Notes: generated by a model not told the origin, from the letters alone. Counted from the stretch's first letter, positions 1 to 7,099 are shown. The stretch is DNA of 7,654 nucleotides from Legionella genomosp. 1 (GCA_945889365.1 CAMDBQ010000064.1:1-7654); one strand, 5' to 3'. Numbers and translations are program-made.

Positions 1-93
1 CACATGGTATTTATAAAATTTACCGGCGGCCCTGGTTTTTATACAGCATCAGCTGCGCAAAGTTTTAGTATTTGCAACAAGGTTGTGATATGA
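1..93 (+). other. Open frame at the left edge, possible 3' end of an upstream gene
   Basis: Frame 1 stays open from the first base to a TGA at 91-93, reading F-T-G-G-P-G-F-Y-T-A-S-A-A-Q near its middle and ending in C-N-K-V-V-I. It could be the last 30 codons of a gene that begins outside the window. It could equally be chance, because 30 open codons is short, frame 3 is also open to about 68, and I recognise no family. An AT-rich inverted repeat (83-91 with 99-107) lies across the stop codon. Confidence 0.2.
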
Positions 94-107
94 TTTTTAT
101 ATCATAA
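83..107. repeat. Short AT-rich inverted repeat
   Basis: Positions 83-91 pair with 99-107 (core TGATAT / ATATCA, one G-T wobble) around a 7-base spacer rich in T. It could be an operator-like palindrome or a weak terminator for something upstream, but it lacks the GC-rich stem and trailing T-run of an intrinsic terminator. No function can be assigned. Confidence 0.3.
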
Positions 108-187
108 GTCTAAATCGGCGCCCCAGTTTTTCCCTAAATACCGAAATACGACTAATAATGACACGAGCAAGTTTGGTTTTTGACCGC

Positions 188-221
188 ATCCAGTATCCAG
201 TATCCAGTATCCAGTATCCAG
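188..221. repeat. Heptanucleotide tandem repeat upstream of an outer-membrane protein gene
   Basis: Four perfect copies of ATCCAGT (188-194, 195-201, 202-208, 209-215) are followed by a partial copy ATCCAG (216-221), so the tract is 34 bp long. It ends 34 bp before the start codon of the gene at 256 and begins two bases after a -35-like TTGACC (180-185). Perfect short tandem repeats in the leader or promoter of surface-protein genes often gain or lose copies and so change expression. Whether this one varies cannot be seen from a single sequence. No -10 hexamer sits at the ideal 17-bp spacing from TTGACC. Confidence 0.9.
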
Positions 222-255
222 ATGATTCATTAATTAAAAAAATAAGGACATTAAA

Positions 256-1041
256 ATGAAGTTAAATTTAACAAAAATATCTACATTAGCACTGTTATTG
301 AGCTCTGGCTCCGCAATGGCTGGTTCAATGGGTCCTATAGACTCCAACGTATTTAAACAATCGGCTTATATAAAATTAGGAAGTGGTGGGAGTTACTCCA
401 TGAATGCGGAGGTATTCGCTGATCCTGTTTTCTGGGATGTTTCACCGCAAGGGTATGATGGAAATGTTGGCAAAACCGCTATTTACTCGGCTGCTTTTGG
501 CTATAACTATTCGCCATTAATCAGTGGGGATATTGAATACATCTATCGCCCCTCCTATTCTTATTCCAAATTTCAAACATCGACAGCCTCTGGAACCGTT
601 GGCTTTAATGGTGATAAAACTCGTCACTTTGATTTGCAAAGTAATTCTCTCATGGCGAATCTTTACTTGCATGGCGCAGCGATGACTGATTCTCTAAAAT
701 TTGACCTTTGGAATGTCTATGCCTTAGAGCCTTTTATAGGTGGTGGATTAGGTGTTGGTTTTAATAATGTGAGTAATTTTTATTCTGTTAAAACGAATGG
801 TGTATATGCTGCTATTGAGCAGGATAACTTCGTAACATCTTTAGCATGGCAGTTGTCTGCAGGTCTTCAACTAATTAATAATAGTAACTATAATTTAGCA
901 GCTGGATATCGTTATTATAACGGGGGGAGCTTTTCTTCGAATAATTTTACTATAGACAACAAAAGCTACTGGACGCCATGGCATGGTACTGTTCAAGCGA
1001 ATGAATTTTTCATTACTTTGGCATATAGAGTTGACGCATAA
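256..1041 (+). CDS. Secreted outer-membrane beta-barrel protein
   Basis: This 261-residue protein probably forms a small beta-barrel in the outer membrane. Residues 1-22 are a classic Sec signal peptide: K at 2 and 7, a hydrophobic core L-A-L-L-L, and an A-M-A cleavage site before G23. The mature start G-S-M-G-P resembles Legionella major outer-membrane proteins. The rest is a series of amphipathic, aromatic-rich strands with glycine-rich turns, including L-E-P-F-I-G-G-G-L-G-V-G-F, which is typical of OmpA-like or Omp25/31-type eight-stranded barrels. The last strand, F-F-I-T-L-A-Y-R-V, resembles a beta-signal recognised by the Bam complex, although two residues follow it. There are no cysteines. 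The start is supported by AAGGA (244-248) seven bases upstream. A heptamer repeat tract precedes the gene and no strong terminator follows it. Barrel type is inferred from composition; the ligand or role is unknown. Confidence 0.82.
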   Translation: MKLNLTKISTLALLLSSGSAMAGSMGPIDSNVFKQSAYIKLGSGGSYSMNAEVFADPVFWDVSPQGYDGNVGKTAIYSAAFGYNYSPLISGDIEYIYRPSYSYSKFQTSTASGTVGFNGDKTRHFDLQSNSLMANLYLHGAAMTDSLKFDLWNVYALEPFIGGGLGVGFNNVSNFYSVKTNGVYAAIEQDNFVTSLAWQLSAGLQLINNSNYNLAAGYRYYNGGSFSSNNFTIDNKSYWTPWHGTVQANEFFITLAYRVDA

Positions 1042-1147
1042 ATCAGATAAGATCGGTTTTGTTTGCATTATGAAACCGCGTGCTATTGTTATGTAACGGT
1101 ATGCCAGTCAAGTATCCCTTGTATATCCAAGCCAATCTATCCAAGAT

Positions 1148-1179
1148 TAGGGCGTGCTGACAATTGCTCCCCACTGCCT
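1148..1179 (+). repeat. Dispersed repeat, copy A (single end of a MITE or insertion sequence)
   Basis: This 32-bp segment starts with TAGGGCGTGCTGAC. It matches the reverse complement of 7148-7179 at 30 of 32 positions, and similarity stops sharply before TAGGGC in both copies, so TAGGGC marks an element end. In copy B the opposite end is also present, but no partner end is visible here, so copy A looks truncated. The insertion-sequence-like relic that begins at 1211 may have interrupted it. Confidence 0.8.
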
Positions 1180-1210
1180 GAGTACCGCGGCATCCAGAAG
1201 ATGGTCAAAT

Positions 1211-1302
1211 GTAAACATTCGGTCAACCCCGTTATTTTTAACTTTTTACACGAGGATTAATATGGAGTGGGTTGTCAATAACGGGGTTGACCGAATGTTT
1301 AC
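1211..1302 (+). mobile_element. Internally deleted insertion sequence (relic with 26-bp terminal inverted repeats)
   Basis: Positions 1211-1236 and 1277-1302 form a perfect 26-bp inverted repeat. Allowing a few mismatches, pairing extends outward to about 1203 and 1310. Between the arms lie GAGGA (1252-1256), a 5-base spacer and ATG (1262-1264), followed by only five codons before the right arm. This is the plan of an insertion sequence whose transposase has been deleted: left end, ribosome binding site, start codon, right end. The outer bases TGTAAAC resemble the TGT start used by IS3- and IS481-type elements, but the family is a guess. No target-site duplication is visible. The right arm ends seven bases before the gltX stop codon, so the structure may also act at the 3' end of gltX transcripts. 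Confidence 0.65.
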
Positions 1303-1309
1303 GTTTTGC

Positions 1310-2725
1310 CTAACTCCCTTGCTCTTTCCTTTCAACAATCCAACCCAAAGCCCGCTCTAACCGACTCAACACCCGATCTTTTCCTAACAGAGTCAACGTC
1401 ATATCAATCGAAGGAGACATACTCCCTCCGGTCACTGCAACCCGCAAAGGCTGTGCGATTTTACTCATATTAATATCGAATTCCGCACTGACATCATTGA
1501 TGCACCCCTGCAACGTATCACGATCCCAATTGGTTACCTGGGACAACCGTGCATGCAATGCGGTTAAAGGGTCAAGCGTAACTGGACGCAGGTGTTTTTT
1601 CACTGCCGCTTCATCATACTCAATATCATCGCTATAAAAATAATAGCTAATCTTGCTCATTTCCAATAACGTCTTACACCGTTCAGCCTGAACCGCAACC
1701 AAATCAGCTAACGCCGGTCCTTGAGTGATATCCATTCCTTGATGCTCAAAATGCCAAGCCAGTGCTTTTGCCACATCTTCAGGAGCATCACTTTTTTGAT
1801 AATGCTGATTAATCCAGTACAATTTATCATAATTAAAACTGGAGACACCGCGACTGACATGTTTCAAATCAAAACTGGCCATCATCTCATCGACACTAAA
1901 TATCTCCTGATCACCATTAGACCAGCCTAATCGCACCAGATAATTCAACAAGGCATGAGGTAAAAAACCTTCATCCCTAAACTGCATCACACCTACAGCA
2001 CCATGACGTTTTGACAAACGTTTACCATCATCACCCAAAATCATCGGTAAATGCGCAAACACAGGAACTGGCGCATTTAAGGCGTTAAATACGTTGATTT
2101 GTCGAGGCGTATTATTAATATGATCATCACCGCGAATCACGTGTGTAATATGCATATCCCAATCATCAATAACCACCGCGAAGTTATAGGTTGGGTGGCC
2201 ATCGGAACGGATCAAAATCAAATCATCCAATTCCTGATTGTTAACATGAATATCGCCATAAACCTCATCCGTAAACGACACAACACCCGTCTGCGGATTT
2301 TTAAAGCGCACAACATACGAGCGATCATCTTCAGGAAAATTCATCTCACGACAATGGCCATCATACCGAGGCTTTTCTTTCGCATCCAACTGCGACTCTC
2401 GCAAGGCTTCCAAGCGCTCTTTACTGCAATGACAGCGATACGCTGTGCCTTCGTCCAGTAATTTCTGTGCCATTTCTTTATAGCGCGGATAACGATCCGT
2501 CTGATAAAATGGCCCCTCATCATGATCCAGTCCCAACCACTTCATCCCATCAAGAATCGCCTGCACAGACTCAGCGGTTGAACGCTCACTGTCTGTGTCT
2601 TCAATACGCAAAATAAATTGGCCATTATGTCGTTTCGCATATAACCAGGAAAACAAGGCGGTACGTGCACCACCCACATGTAAAAAACCGGTAGGACTAG
2701 GGGCAAAGCGTGTTCTGACCAACAT
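1310..2725 (-). CDS. gltX: Glutamyl-tRNA synthetase
   Basis: This cytoplasmic class I aminoacyl-tRNA synthetase joins glutamate to tRNA-Glu using ATP. Its 471 residues equal the length of the E. coli enzyme as I recall it, and similarity runs end to end. The N-terminal catalytic fold shows R-F-A-P-S-P-T-G (6-13) and the HIGH-type motif H-V-G-G (16-19). The KMSKS-type motif K-R-L-S-K-R is at 235-240. Other signatures are R-I-E-D-T-D (40-45) and R-G-D-D-H-I-N-N-T (198-206). The helical C-terminal anticodon-binding part is complete. Three of the four zinc ligands known from E. coli are present (C98, C100, C125), but the fourth position is E127 instead of histidine. The ATG start is supported by GGAG (2732-2735) six bases upstream. 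The gene is transcribed away from letS and stops beside the insertion-sequence relic. Confidence 0.98.
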   Translation of the reverse strand: MLVRTRFAPSPTGFLHVGGARTALFSWLYAKRHNGQFILRIEDTDSERSTAESVQAILDGMKWLGLDHDEGPFYQTDRYPRYKEMAQKLLDEGTAYRCHCSKERLEALRESQLDAKEKPRYDGHCREMNFPEDDRSYVVRFKNPQTGVVSFTDEVYGDIHVNNQELDDLILIRSDGHPTYNFAVVIDDWDMHITHVIRGDDHINNTPRQINVFNALNAPVPVFAHLPMILGDDGKRLSKRHGAVGVMQFRDEGFLPHALLNYLVRLGWSNGDQEIFSVDEMMASFDLKHVSRGVSSFNYDKLYWINQHYQKSDAPEDVAKALAWHFEHQGMDITQGPALADLVAVQAERCKTLLEMSKISYYFYSDDIEYDEAAVKKHLRPVTLDPLTALHARLSQVTNWDRDTLQGCINDVSAEFDINMSKIAQPLRVAVTGGSMSPSIDMTLTLLGKDRVLSRLERALGWIVERKEQGS

Positions 2726-2792
2726 CGGGGACTCCGTTGAAAACTGCGAAATAATTGAGCTATGATAGCCTATGAAGTCAAACCAGCATCCT

Positions 2793-2852
2793 GTCTATTT
2801 TTCACTATACTGCAAAATAGACGAGTCCAATTTTCAGTATAGTGAAAAATAG
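2793..2852. repeat. Palindromic element with 18-bp perfect arms
   Basis: CTATTTTTCACTATACTG (2795-2812) is perfectly complementary to 2835-2852. Inside it, with C2813 bulged, A2814-T2818 pair with A2830-T2834. A second, exclusive pairing uses GTCTATTTT (2793-2801) with AAAATAGAC (2814-2822). Each arm contains a -10-like hexamer (TATACT one way, TATAGT the other). The left arm ends about 70 bp from the gltX start. It may be a MITE-like insertion, an operator, or part of the gltX leader; the sequence alone does not decide. Confidence 0.85.
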
Positions 2853-3093
2853 CCATGAAAAGATATTGTACTTCATTTATAGAAAGCGATCCAAATCGTA
2901 TTGGGATTAACACGTTCATATCATCAAGACTGCATTTGGGTAATTAGCCCTACTGATTACTTGTTCAAATCTGCCATGGGATGTGGACAATTCCGAACCG
3001 AAGCTCACTTAACAATATGAAAACCTTTAAATCGCTGTACATTCCAATCTTTCGCTGGAAGGATAAATCCTCGTCGTTAATCTTTTATTCGGC

Positions 3094-3099
3094 TATAAT
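3094..3099 (+). promoter_or_regulatory. Candidate -10 box for letS
   Basis: A perfect TATAAT lies 95 bp before the letS start codon, which would start transcription near 3106 and give a leader of about 90 nt. No good -35 hexamer lies 15-18 bp upstream (the region reads TCGTCG), so the promoter would need an activator or another sigma factor, or may not be real. Confidence 0.4.
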
Positions 3100-3123
3100 G
3101 AGCGTTTTACTGGAAAACATAGA

Positions 3124-3181
3124 TTGGTATCGAAGTCCGCGTGGGGTGGGCTTCGGAACCAACTTACGTTAGCCCCCACCC
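3124..3181 (+). promoter_or_regulatory. letS leader with two mutually exclusive hairpins
   Basis: Hairpin 1 pairs 3124-3138 with 3148-3162: 12 Watson-Crick pairs, two G-U pairs and one mismatch, closing a 9-base loop. Hairpin 2 pairs 3144-3152 with 3171-3181 (GC-rich, two bulged bases). Both use 3148-3152, so they cannot form together. Hairpin 2 ends 13 bases before the GTG start, next to the only weak ribosome-binding-like bases (AGTGAG, 3184-3189). The layout could control letS translation, or it may be a degenerate intergenic palindrome of the GTGGGCTTCG type seen in many gammaproteobacteria. No T-run follows, so it is not an intrinsic terminator. Confidence 0.5.
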
Positions 3182-3194
3182 AAAGTGAGCGCAC

Positions 3195-5858
3195 GTGAAA
3201 AGCCTTGGAATTAAATATCAACTTAGAATCATCACGTTAATTCCTGTATTACTGGTCGCATTGCTGTTTGCAATATTTTATAACATCCAGTACAACAAAG
3301 CGCTGAAGCAACAGATCTCACAGTTGGGCCATGCCTTTATTAATCAACTGGTACCGGCAGCTCAAGTAGCCATTCAACAAGATGATAGCCGAGCGTTACA
3401 ACAATTAATTGATGCCTCCAGCGCAAACCCAGAGATTCAATCGCTTGCTTTTTACGATGCCAACGGAAAATTGCTGGCTTCACGTGGCGGCAAGCATGGG
3501 CTTCAATATTCATTTACCGCCCCCAAGATCACAAAGGGTTACATTTTCAGTAAGGAATTACCCCGTTTTTCAACCAACTTTGTAGCGCCGATCAGTACCA
3601 TTGGCTGGGTTTCCATGAATATGGATACCAAATTTGCCTTAATCAAACGTTATCAAATGTACATCATCACAATTTTTATTACACTGGCAGGCTTACTGAT
3701 TGGGCTAGGCATTCACTACATTTTATCCAGACAGATCTATCGGCCGATCACTCGCTTGCGTCGAAGCATGAAGCAAATATTAAGCAACGAATTTGAAACG
3801 ACTATTAAGATGTCTAGTTCCGGTGAACTGGGTATTATCGAAGAAGGTTGTTTTCACTTACAAAAACAATATTTAAGCGCCATCCACGAGATGAATCAAT
3901 CCATTGAAGTTGCCACGGCTGATTTGCAGCAAGGCCTTGAATTACTCGAAGAAAAAAACATTGAATTGTCTTTGGATAAAAAGAAGTCGGAAGAAAAAAG
4001 TCGCCAAAAATCTGAATTCATCGCCAACATGAGCCATGAAATTCGCACGCCAATGAATGGTGTGATTGGATTTACAAATGTACTGCTCGAAAGCCATCTG
4101 GATCCATTACAGATGGATTACGTTAAAACCATCAAATCATCGGCACAGGATTTATTATCCACTATTAATGATATTCTGGATTATTCAAAAATCGATGCAG
4201 GGAAATTAAACCTGGATTGTATTCCTCTGAATATTCGCACATGCATTGATGAAGTACTGTCACTAATCTCACCCAACGCGCATAAGAAAGGTATTGATTT
4301 GATCCCCGCAACGGATGTGAATGTACCGAAGACCGTACTTGGCGATCCGCTGCGCATCAAACAAATCATCAGCAGCCTTGTCAGCAACGCCGTTAAGTTT
4401 ACCGATTATGGCTACGTGCTGATTCGTACCCGAATTGAGCAGGAAACCGATAAAGACTATACCCTTTGTTTCTCGATTATCGATACAGGCATTGGTATTT
4501 CCAGTGAAGATCAAACCACGTTATTCCATGCCTTTAATCAAGCCAACACCACCATTACCCGACGTTATGGCGGCTCAGGATTAGGTTTGGTGATTTGTAA
4601 AAAGCTGGCGGAACGCATGAGGGGGCGCATTGTCATCGAAAGCGAACTTCATAAAGGAACCACATTTTCAGTATTCCTGACGTTGGAAAAATTAGCCGCT
4701 TATGAAGTAGACAAAAATCAAACGCATCGTTTTTCCAACTTAAATGTACTGTGTTTTGATGATAATCCATTACACCTTGAGGCACTTTGTAATGGATTAG
4801 GCTATTGGGGAATCAACTGCATTCGTGTGCATGCATTCAATCAGTTAGAAAAGGCGTTTAAAACCCATAAGCAATGCCATCTGGCATTTATTAACGTCAA
4901 TCAAGGGTGCGAGCAACAAGTAAGTCTCGTTTTAAAGAAGCAATCCATCCCCTGCTTGCTGGTCTCCAAATGGTTTATTCAAGACTATCAAACGCTCGGC
5001 GCGCAAGGCCTATTATTCAAGCCCGCCAATATACAAAAATTACATGATGGCATTGAGTCTGTGCTCAATCAGATGACCATCACCAAAACCAACCACCAGG
5101 AATTAACTGATTTGCGTGCGCAATTATGCAAAGCTCAACCGAATTTGCTGATTGCCGAGGACAATCCGGTTAATCGCTTGCTGTTCAACTCATTGCTGGG
5201 TAAAAATGCAAACATTGATACGGTTGATGATGGCGAGCAAAGTGTAGCAATTTGCCATAAAAAACGCTTCTCGGCAATCTTGTTGGATTTGCAAATGCCC
5301 AAATTAAATGGTCTTGATGCAGCCAGATTAATTCGTCAAGAATCCCTGCTGAATAAAAACACCCCGATTATTTTAATCAGCGCAAATGCCAGTGATATCA
5401 GTAAAGAACGGTTACAAAAAGCAGGCATTGAATTATGCATACAAAAACCAATCGATGAAAAACATTTGCTCGAGCATTTATTGCGGATCATGAATAAAAC
5501 TACCACAGCCGCCATTGACTGGTCTTTATGCATTCAAAAAGTGTCTGGAAATCATGCGCTGGCCGTTGAATTTCTTGATGCGTTTGTGGTGGAATTACAG
5601 AAAAATCGCGCTGACTTTTTGTTATTACTGAATAACAAAAACCTGCAAGGTCTGGAACAGCTCGCACACAAACTGCATGGTGCGTGTTGTTTTTGTGGAG
5701 TGACGCAATTGCAACAAAACGCGGCACAGTTGGAAACCCTGGCCGCAAATGCAAAGCACGTTGATTCATTGAGAGCTGAATTTGCACAATTAATCGAAAG
5801 CATTGATGCAGTGCTCGGAGAGTATGAGTATTTATCAAACACAACAACGGAGTCATGA
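3195..5858 (+). CDS. letS: Hybrid sensor histidine kinase LetS (BarA/GacS family)
   Basis: This inner-membrane sensor starts a His-Asp-His-Asp phosphorelay; in Legionella its partner is LetA, which activates RsmY/RsmZ small RNAs that titrate CsrA. The 887 residues are close to E. coli BarA in size. Order: membrane helix about 12-33, periplasmic sensor to about 154, membrane helix 155-177, HAMP and coiled coil to about 270. The dimerisation domain has S-H-E-I-R-T-P with phospho-acceptor H281. The ATPase domain has N398, D430-T-G-I-G and G459-G-S-G-L-G-L. A degenerate receiver begins near 516, keeping D522/D523 but with N567 at the usual phospho-acceptor site. The true receiver has E655/D656, D698 and K751. 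The C-terminal HPt domain has H825 in A-H-K-L-H-G. The start is GTG with a weak ribosome binding site; an in-frame TGA at 3186 rules out an earlier one. The stop overlaps pfp. Confidence 0.95.
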   Translation: MKSLGIKYQLRIITLIPVLLVALLFAIFYNIQYNKALKQQISQLGHAFINQLVPAAQVAIQQDDSRALQQLIDASSANPEIQSLAFYDANGKLLASRGGKHGLQYSFTAPKITKGYIFSKELPRFSTNFVAPISTIGWVSMNMDTKFALIKRYQMYIITIFITLAGLLIGLGIHYILSRQIYRPITRLRRSMKQILSNEFETTIKMSSSGELGIIEEGCFHLQKQYLSAIHEMNQSIEVATADLQQGLELLEEKNIELSLDKKKSEEKSRQKSEFIANMSHEIRTPMNGVIGFTNVLLESHLDPLQMDYVKTIKSSAQDLLSTINDILDYSKIDAGKLNLDCIPLNIRTCIDEVLSLISPNAHKKGIDLIPATDVNVPKTVLGDPLRIKQIISSLVSNAVKFTDYGYVLIRTRIEQETDKDYTLCFSIIDTGIGISSEDQTTLFHAFNQANTTITRRYGGSGLGLVICKKLAERMRGRIVIESELHKGTTFSVFLTLEKLAAYEVDKNQTHRFSNLNVLCFDDNPLHLEALCNGLGYWGINCIRVHAFNQLEKAFKTHKQCHLAFINVNQGCEQQVSLVLKKQSIPCLLVSKWFIQDYQTLGAQGLLFKPANIQKLHDGIESVLNQMTITKTNHQELTDLRAQLCKAQPNLLIAEDNPVNRLLFNSLLGKNANIDTVDDGEQSVAICHKKRFSAILLDLQMPKLNGLDAARLIRQESLLNKNTPIILISANASDISKERLQKAGIELCIQKPIDEKHLLEHLLRIMNKTTTAAIDWSLCIQKVSGNHALAVEFLDAFVVELQKNRADFLLLLNNKNLQGLEQLAHKLHGACCFCGVTQLQQNAAQLETLAANAKHVDSLRAEFAQLIESIDAVLGEYEYLSNTTTES

Positions 5859-5860
5859 TG
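5849..5860 (+). promoter_or_regulatory. Translational coupling junction of letS and pfp
   Basis: GGAG (5849-5852) lies in the last letS codons. Two start codons are possible for pfp: ATG at 5855, only two bases after GGAG, and ATG at 5858, five bases after it. The second has proper spacing and gives the M-T-x-K start I recall for this family. It makes a TGATG overlap with the letS stop (5856-5858), which usually means ribosomes finishing the first gene restart on the second. Confidence 0.8.
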
Positions 5861-7093
5861 ACAATAAAAAACGCGATTTACGCTCAATCAGGTGGTGTTA
5901 CAGCGGTGATTAACGCCTCTGCCTGTGGTGTCATTCAAACCGCTCGCAAACACCCCCAACAAATCGGCAAGGTGTACGCTGCAAAAAGTGGCATTATTGG
6001 TGCGCTGCAAGAAGACTTGATTGATACTTCACTTGAAAGTGATGTCGACATAGCCAAACTCTTGCATACCCCTTCCGGTGCCTTTGGTTCTTGCCGCTAC
6101 AAATTAAAAGATGATGGAGCTGAATTCGCTCGGTTGTTAGACGTATTCAAAGCCCACAACATTGGTTATTTTTTCTATAACGGTGGTGGTGACTCACAAG
6201 ATACTGCCAATAAAGTTGCGAACATGAGTGCAGCTGCCGGCTATCCTGTCACCTGTATCGGAATTCCGAAAACGGTAGACAATGACCTGCCCTACACGGA
6301 TGCCTGTCCAGGCTTTGGATCCGTTGCGAAATATGTCGCCATTTCAACCCTGGAAGCCAGTTTTGACGTTGCGTCAATGGCGGCGACGTCAACCAAGGTA
6401 TTTATTCTCGAAGTCATGGGACGACACGCCGGTTGGATTGCTGCTGCCAGTGGTTTAGCAGGTGTTGGTAAAAACGAACCACCGCATATTATTTTATTCC
6501 CTGAAGTACCCTTCAATAAAACTGCTTTCTTGCAACGCGTGGATGAATGCGTGAAAACCTGCGGTTACTGTGTAGTGGTTGTGTCAGAAGGCATTCGCAA
6601 TGGAGACGGTCAATTTTTAAGTGACGCAGGCTTACGTGATGCCTTTGGACATGCACAACTGGGCGGTGTTGCACCGGTTATCGCGCAATGGGTAAAAAGT
6701 GAATTAAATTACAAATACCACTGGGCTGTCGCTGATTACTTGCAACGCGCTGCACGTCATATTGCATCTACGGTGGATGTTGAGCAAGCCTATGCCTTGG
6801 GTAAAGCTGCTGTCGAATTAGCCATCAGTGGTCATAACGCCATCATGCCCGTCATAGTCCGCGAACAAGATTCTCCTTACCGCTGGTCAATCAGTCATGT
6901 GCCTTTAGCCGATGTAGCCAATCAAGAAAAACCAATGCCGCCTGAATTTATACGTGAAGATGGCATGGGCATTACTGAAGCCTGCCGACGCTATCTGGAG
7001 CCATTAATTCAAGGTGAGGCCTACCCTCCATATGTGAATGGACTACCTGATTATGTGCGACTTAAAAATCAATTGGTTGAGAGAAAACTGTAA
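5858..7093 (+). CDS. pfp: Pyrophosphate-dependent 6-phosphofructokinase
   Basis: This cytoplasmic enzyme reversibly phosphorylates fructose 6-phosphate using pyrophosphate in place of ATP, so it can serve both glycolysis and gluconeogenesis. From the start at 5858 it has 411 residues, a normal length for the short bacterial form. The phosphoryl-donor motif is G109-G-G-D112-S, and the next is P-K138-T-V-D-N-D. D112 and K138 occupy the two positions that are glycine in ATP-dependent enzymes, and together they mark PPi use. D141 matches the catalytic base of the E. coli enzyme. M187-G-R-H-A-G-W and P-G-F-G-S-V-A-K-Y are further family signatures. The gene is coupled to letS and shares its transcript. 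An in-frame ATG one codon earlier (5855) is less likely because of spacing. No terminator is visible after the stop; a MITE-like element begins six bases later. Confidence 0.97.
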   Translation: MTIKNAIYAQSGGVTAVINASACGVIQTARKHPQQIGKVYAAKSGIIGALQEDLIDTSLESDVDIAKLLHTPSGAFGSCRYKLKDDGAEFARLLDVFKAHNIGYFFYNGGGDSQDTANKVANMSAAAGYPVTCIGIPKTVDNDLPYTDACPGFGSVAKYVAISTLEASFDVASMAATSTKVFILEVMGRHAGWIAAASGLAGVGKNEPPHIILFPEVPFNKTAFLQRVDECVKTCGYCVVVVSEGIRNGDGQFLSDAGLRDAFGHAQLGGVAPVIAQWVKSELNYKYHWAVADYLQRAARHIASTVDVEQAYALGKAAVELAISGHNAIMPVIVREQDSPYRWSISHVPLADVANQEKPMPPEFIREDGMGITEACRRYLEPLIQGEAYPPYVNGLPDYVRLKNQLVERKL

Positions 7094-7099
7094 ATACAC

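Larger units (their letters stand above)
1042..1309. other. Intergenic region with mobile-element remnants
   Basis: The outer-membrane protein gene and gltX converge on this 268-bp stretch. A weak imperfect stem (1054-1059 with 1073-1078) follows the first gene but has no T-run. The stretch then holds one end of a dispersed repeat (1148-1179) and an insertion-sequence-like inverted repeat (1211-1302). Two short open frames cross it, but they are built from the repeat arms and neither looks like a functional gene. Confidence 0.7.
2726..3194. other. Divergent intergenic region between gltX and letS
   Basis: This 469-bp region must hold the promoters of gltX (leftward) and letS (rightward). It contains a palindromic element at 2793-2852, a -10-like TATAAT at 3094-3099, and a hairpin-rich leader at 3124-3181. 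Positions 2853-3093 are AT-rich and hold no gene I can support: short open frames starting at 2855 and 2981 lack ribosome binding sites, and no tRNA fold is present. Confidence 0.7.

Noticed and set aside
1054..1078. Stem-loop after the outer-membrane protein gene as an intrinsic terminator
   Set aside because: The stem is only six solid base pairs, the loop is long, and no T-run follows.
1063..1360. Two overlapping forward open frames of 65 and 68 codons between the outer-membrane protein gene and the end of gltX
   Set aside because: Both are made largely of repeat arms, have no ribosome binding site at their first start, and match no family; only the internal ATG at 1262 has a site, explained as a transposase remnant.
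2099..2523. Open frames inside gltX on both strands
   Set aside because: They are shadows of the well-supported glutamyl-tRNA synthetase frame, with no domain or initiation signal.
2963..2971. GTTCAAATC, resembling a tRNA T-loop
   Set aside because: The flanking bases do not form a T-stem and no acceptor, D or anticodon arm can be placed around it.
2855..3172. Short open frames starting at 2855 (30 codons) and 2981 (63 codons) upstream of letS
   Set aside because: Neither has a ribosome binding site, and the second runs through the leader hairpin region; composition gives no sign of a protein.
5855..5857. ATG at 5855 as the start of pfp
   Set aside because: It lies only two bases after GGAG; the ATG at 5858 has usable spacing and fits the family N-terminus.
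5336..5887. Reverse-strand open frames opposite the 3' part of letS
   Set aside because: They overlie the receiver and HPt domains of LetS, which show clear catalytic motifs on the forward strand.
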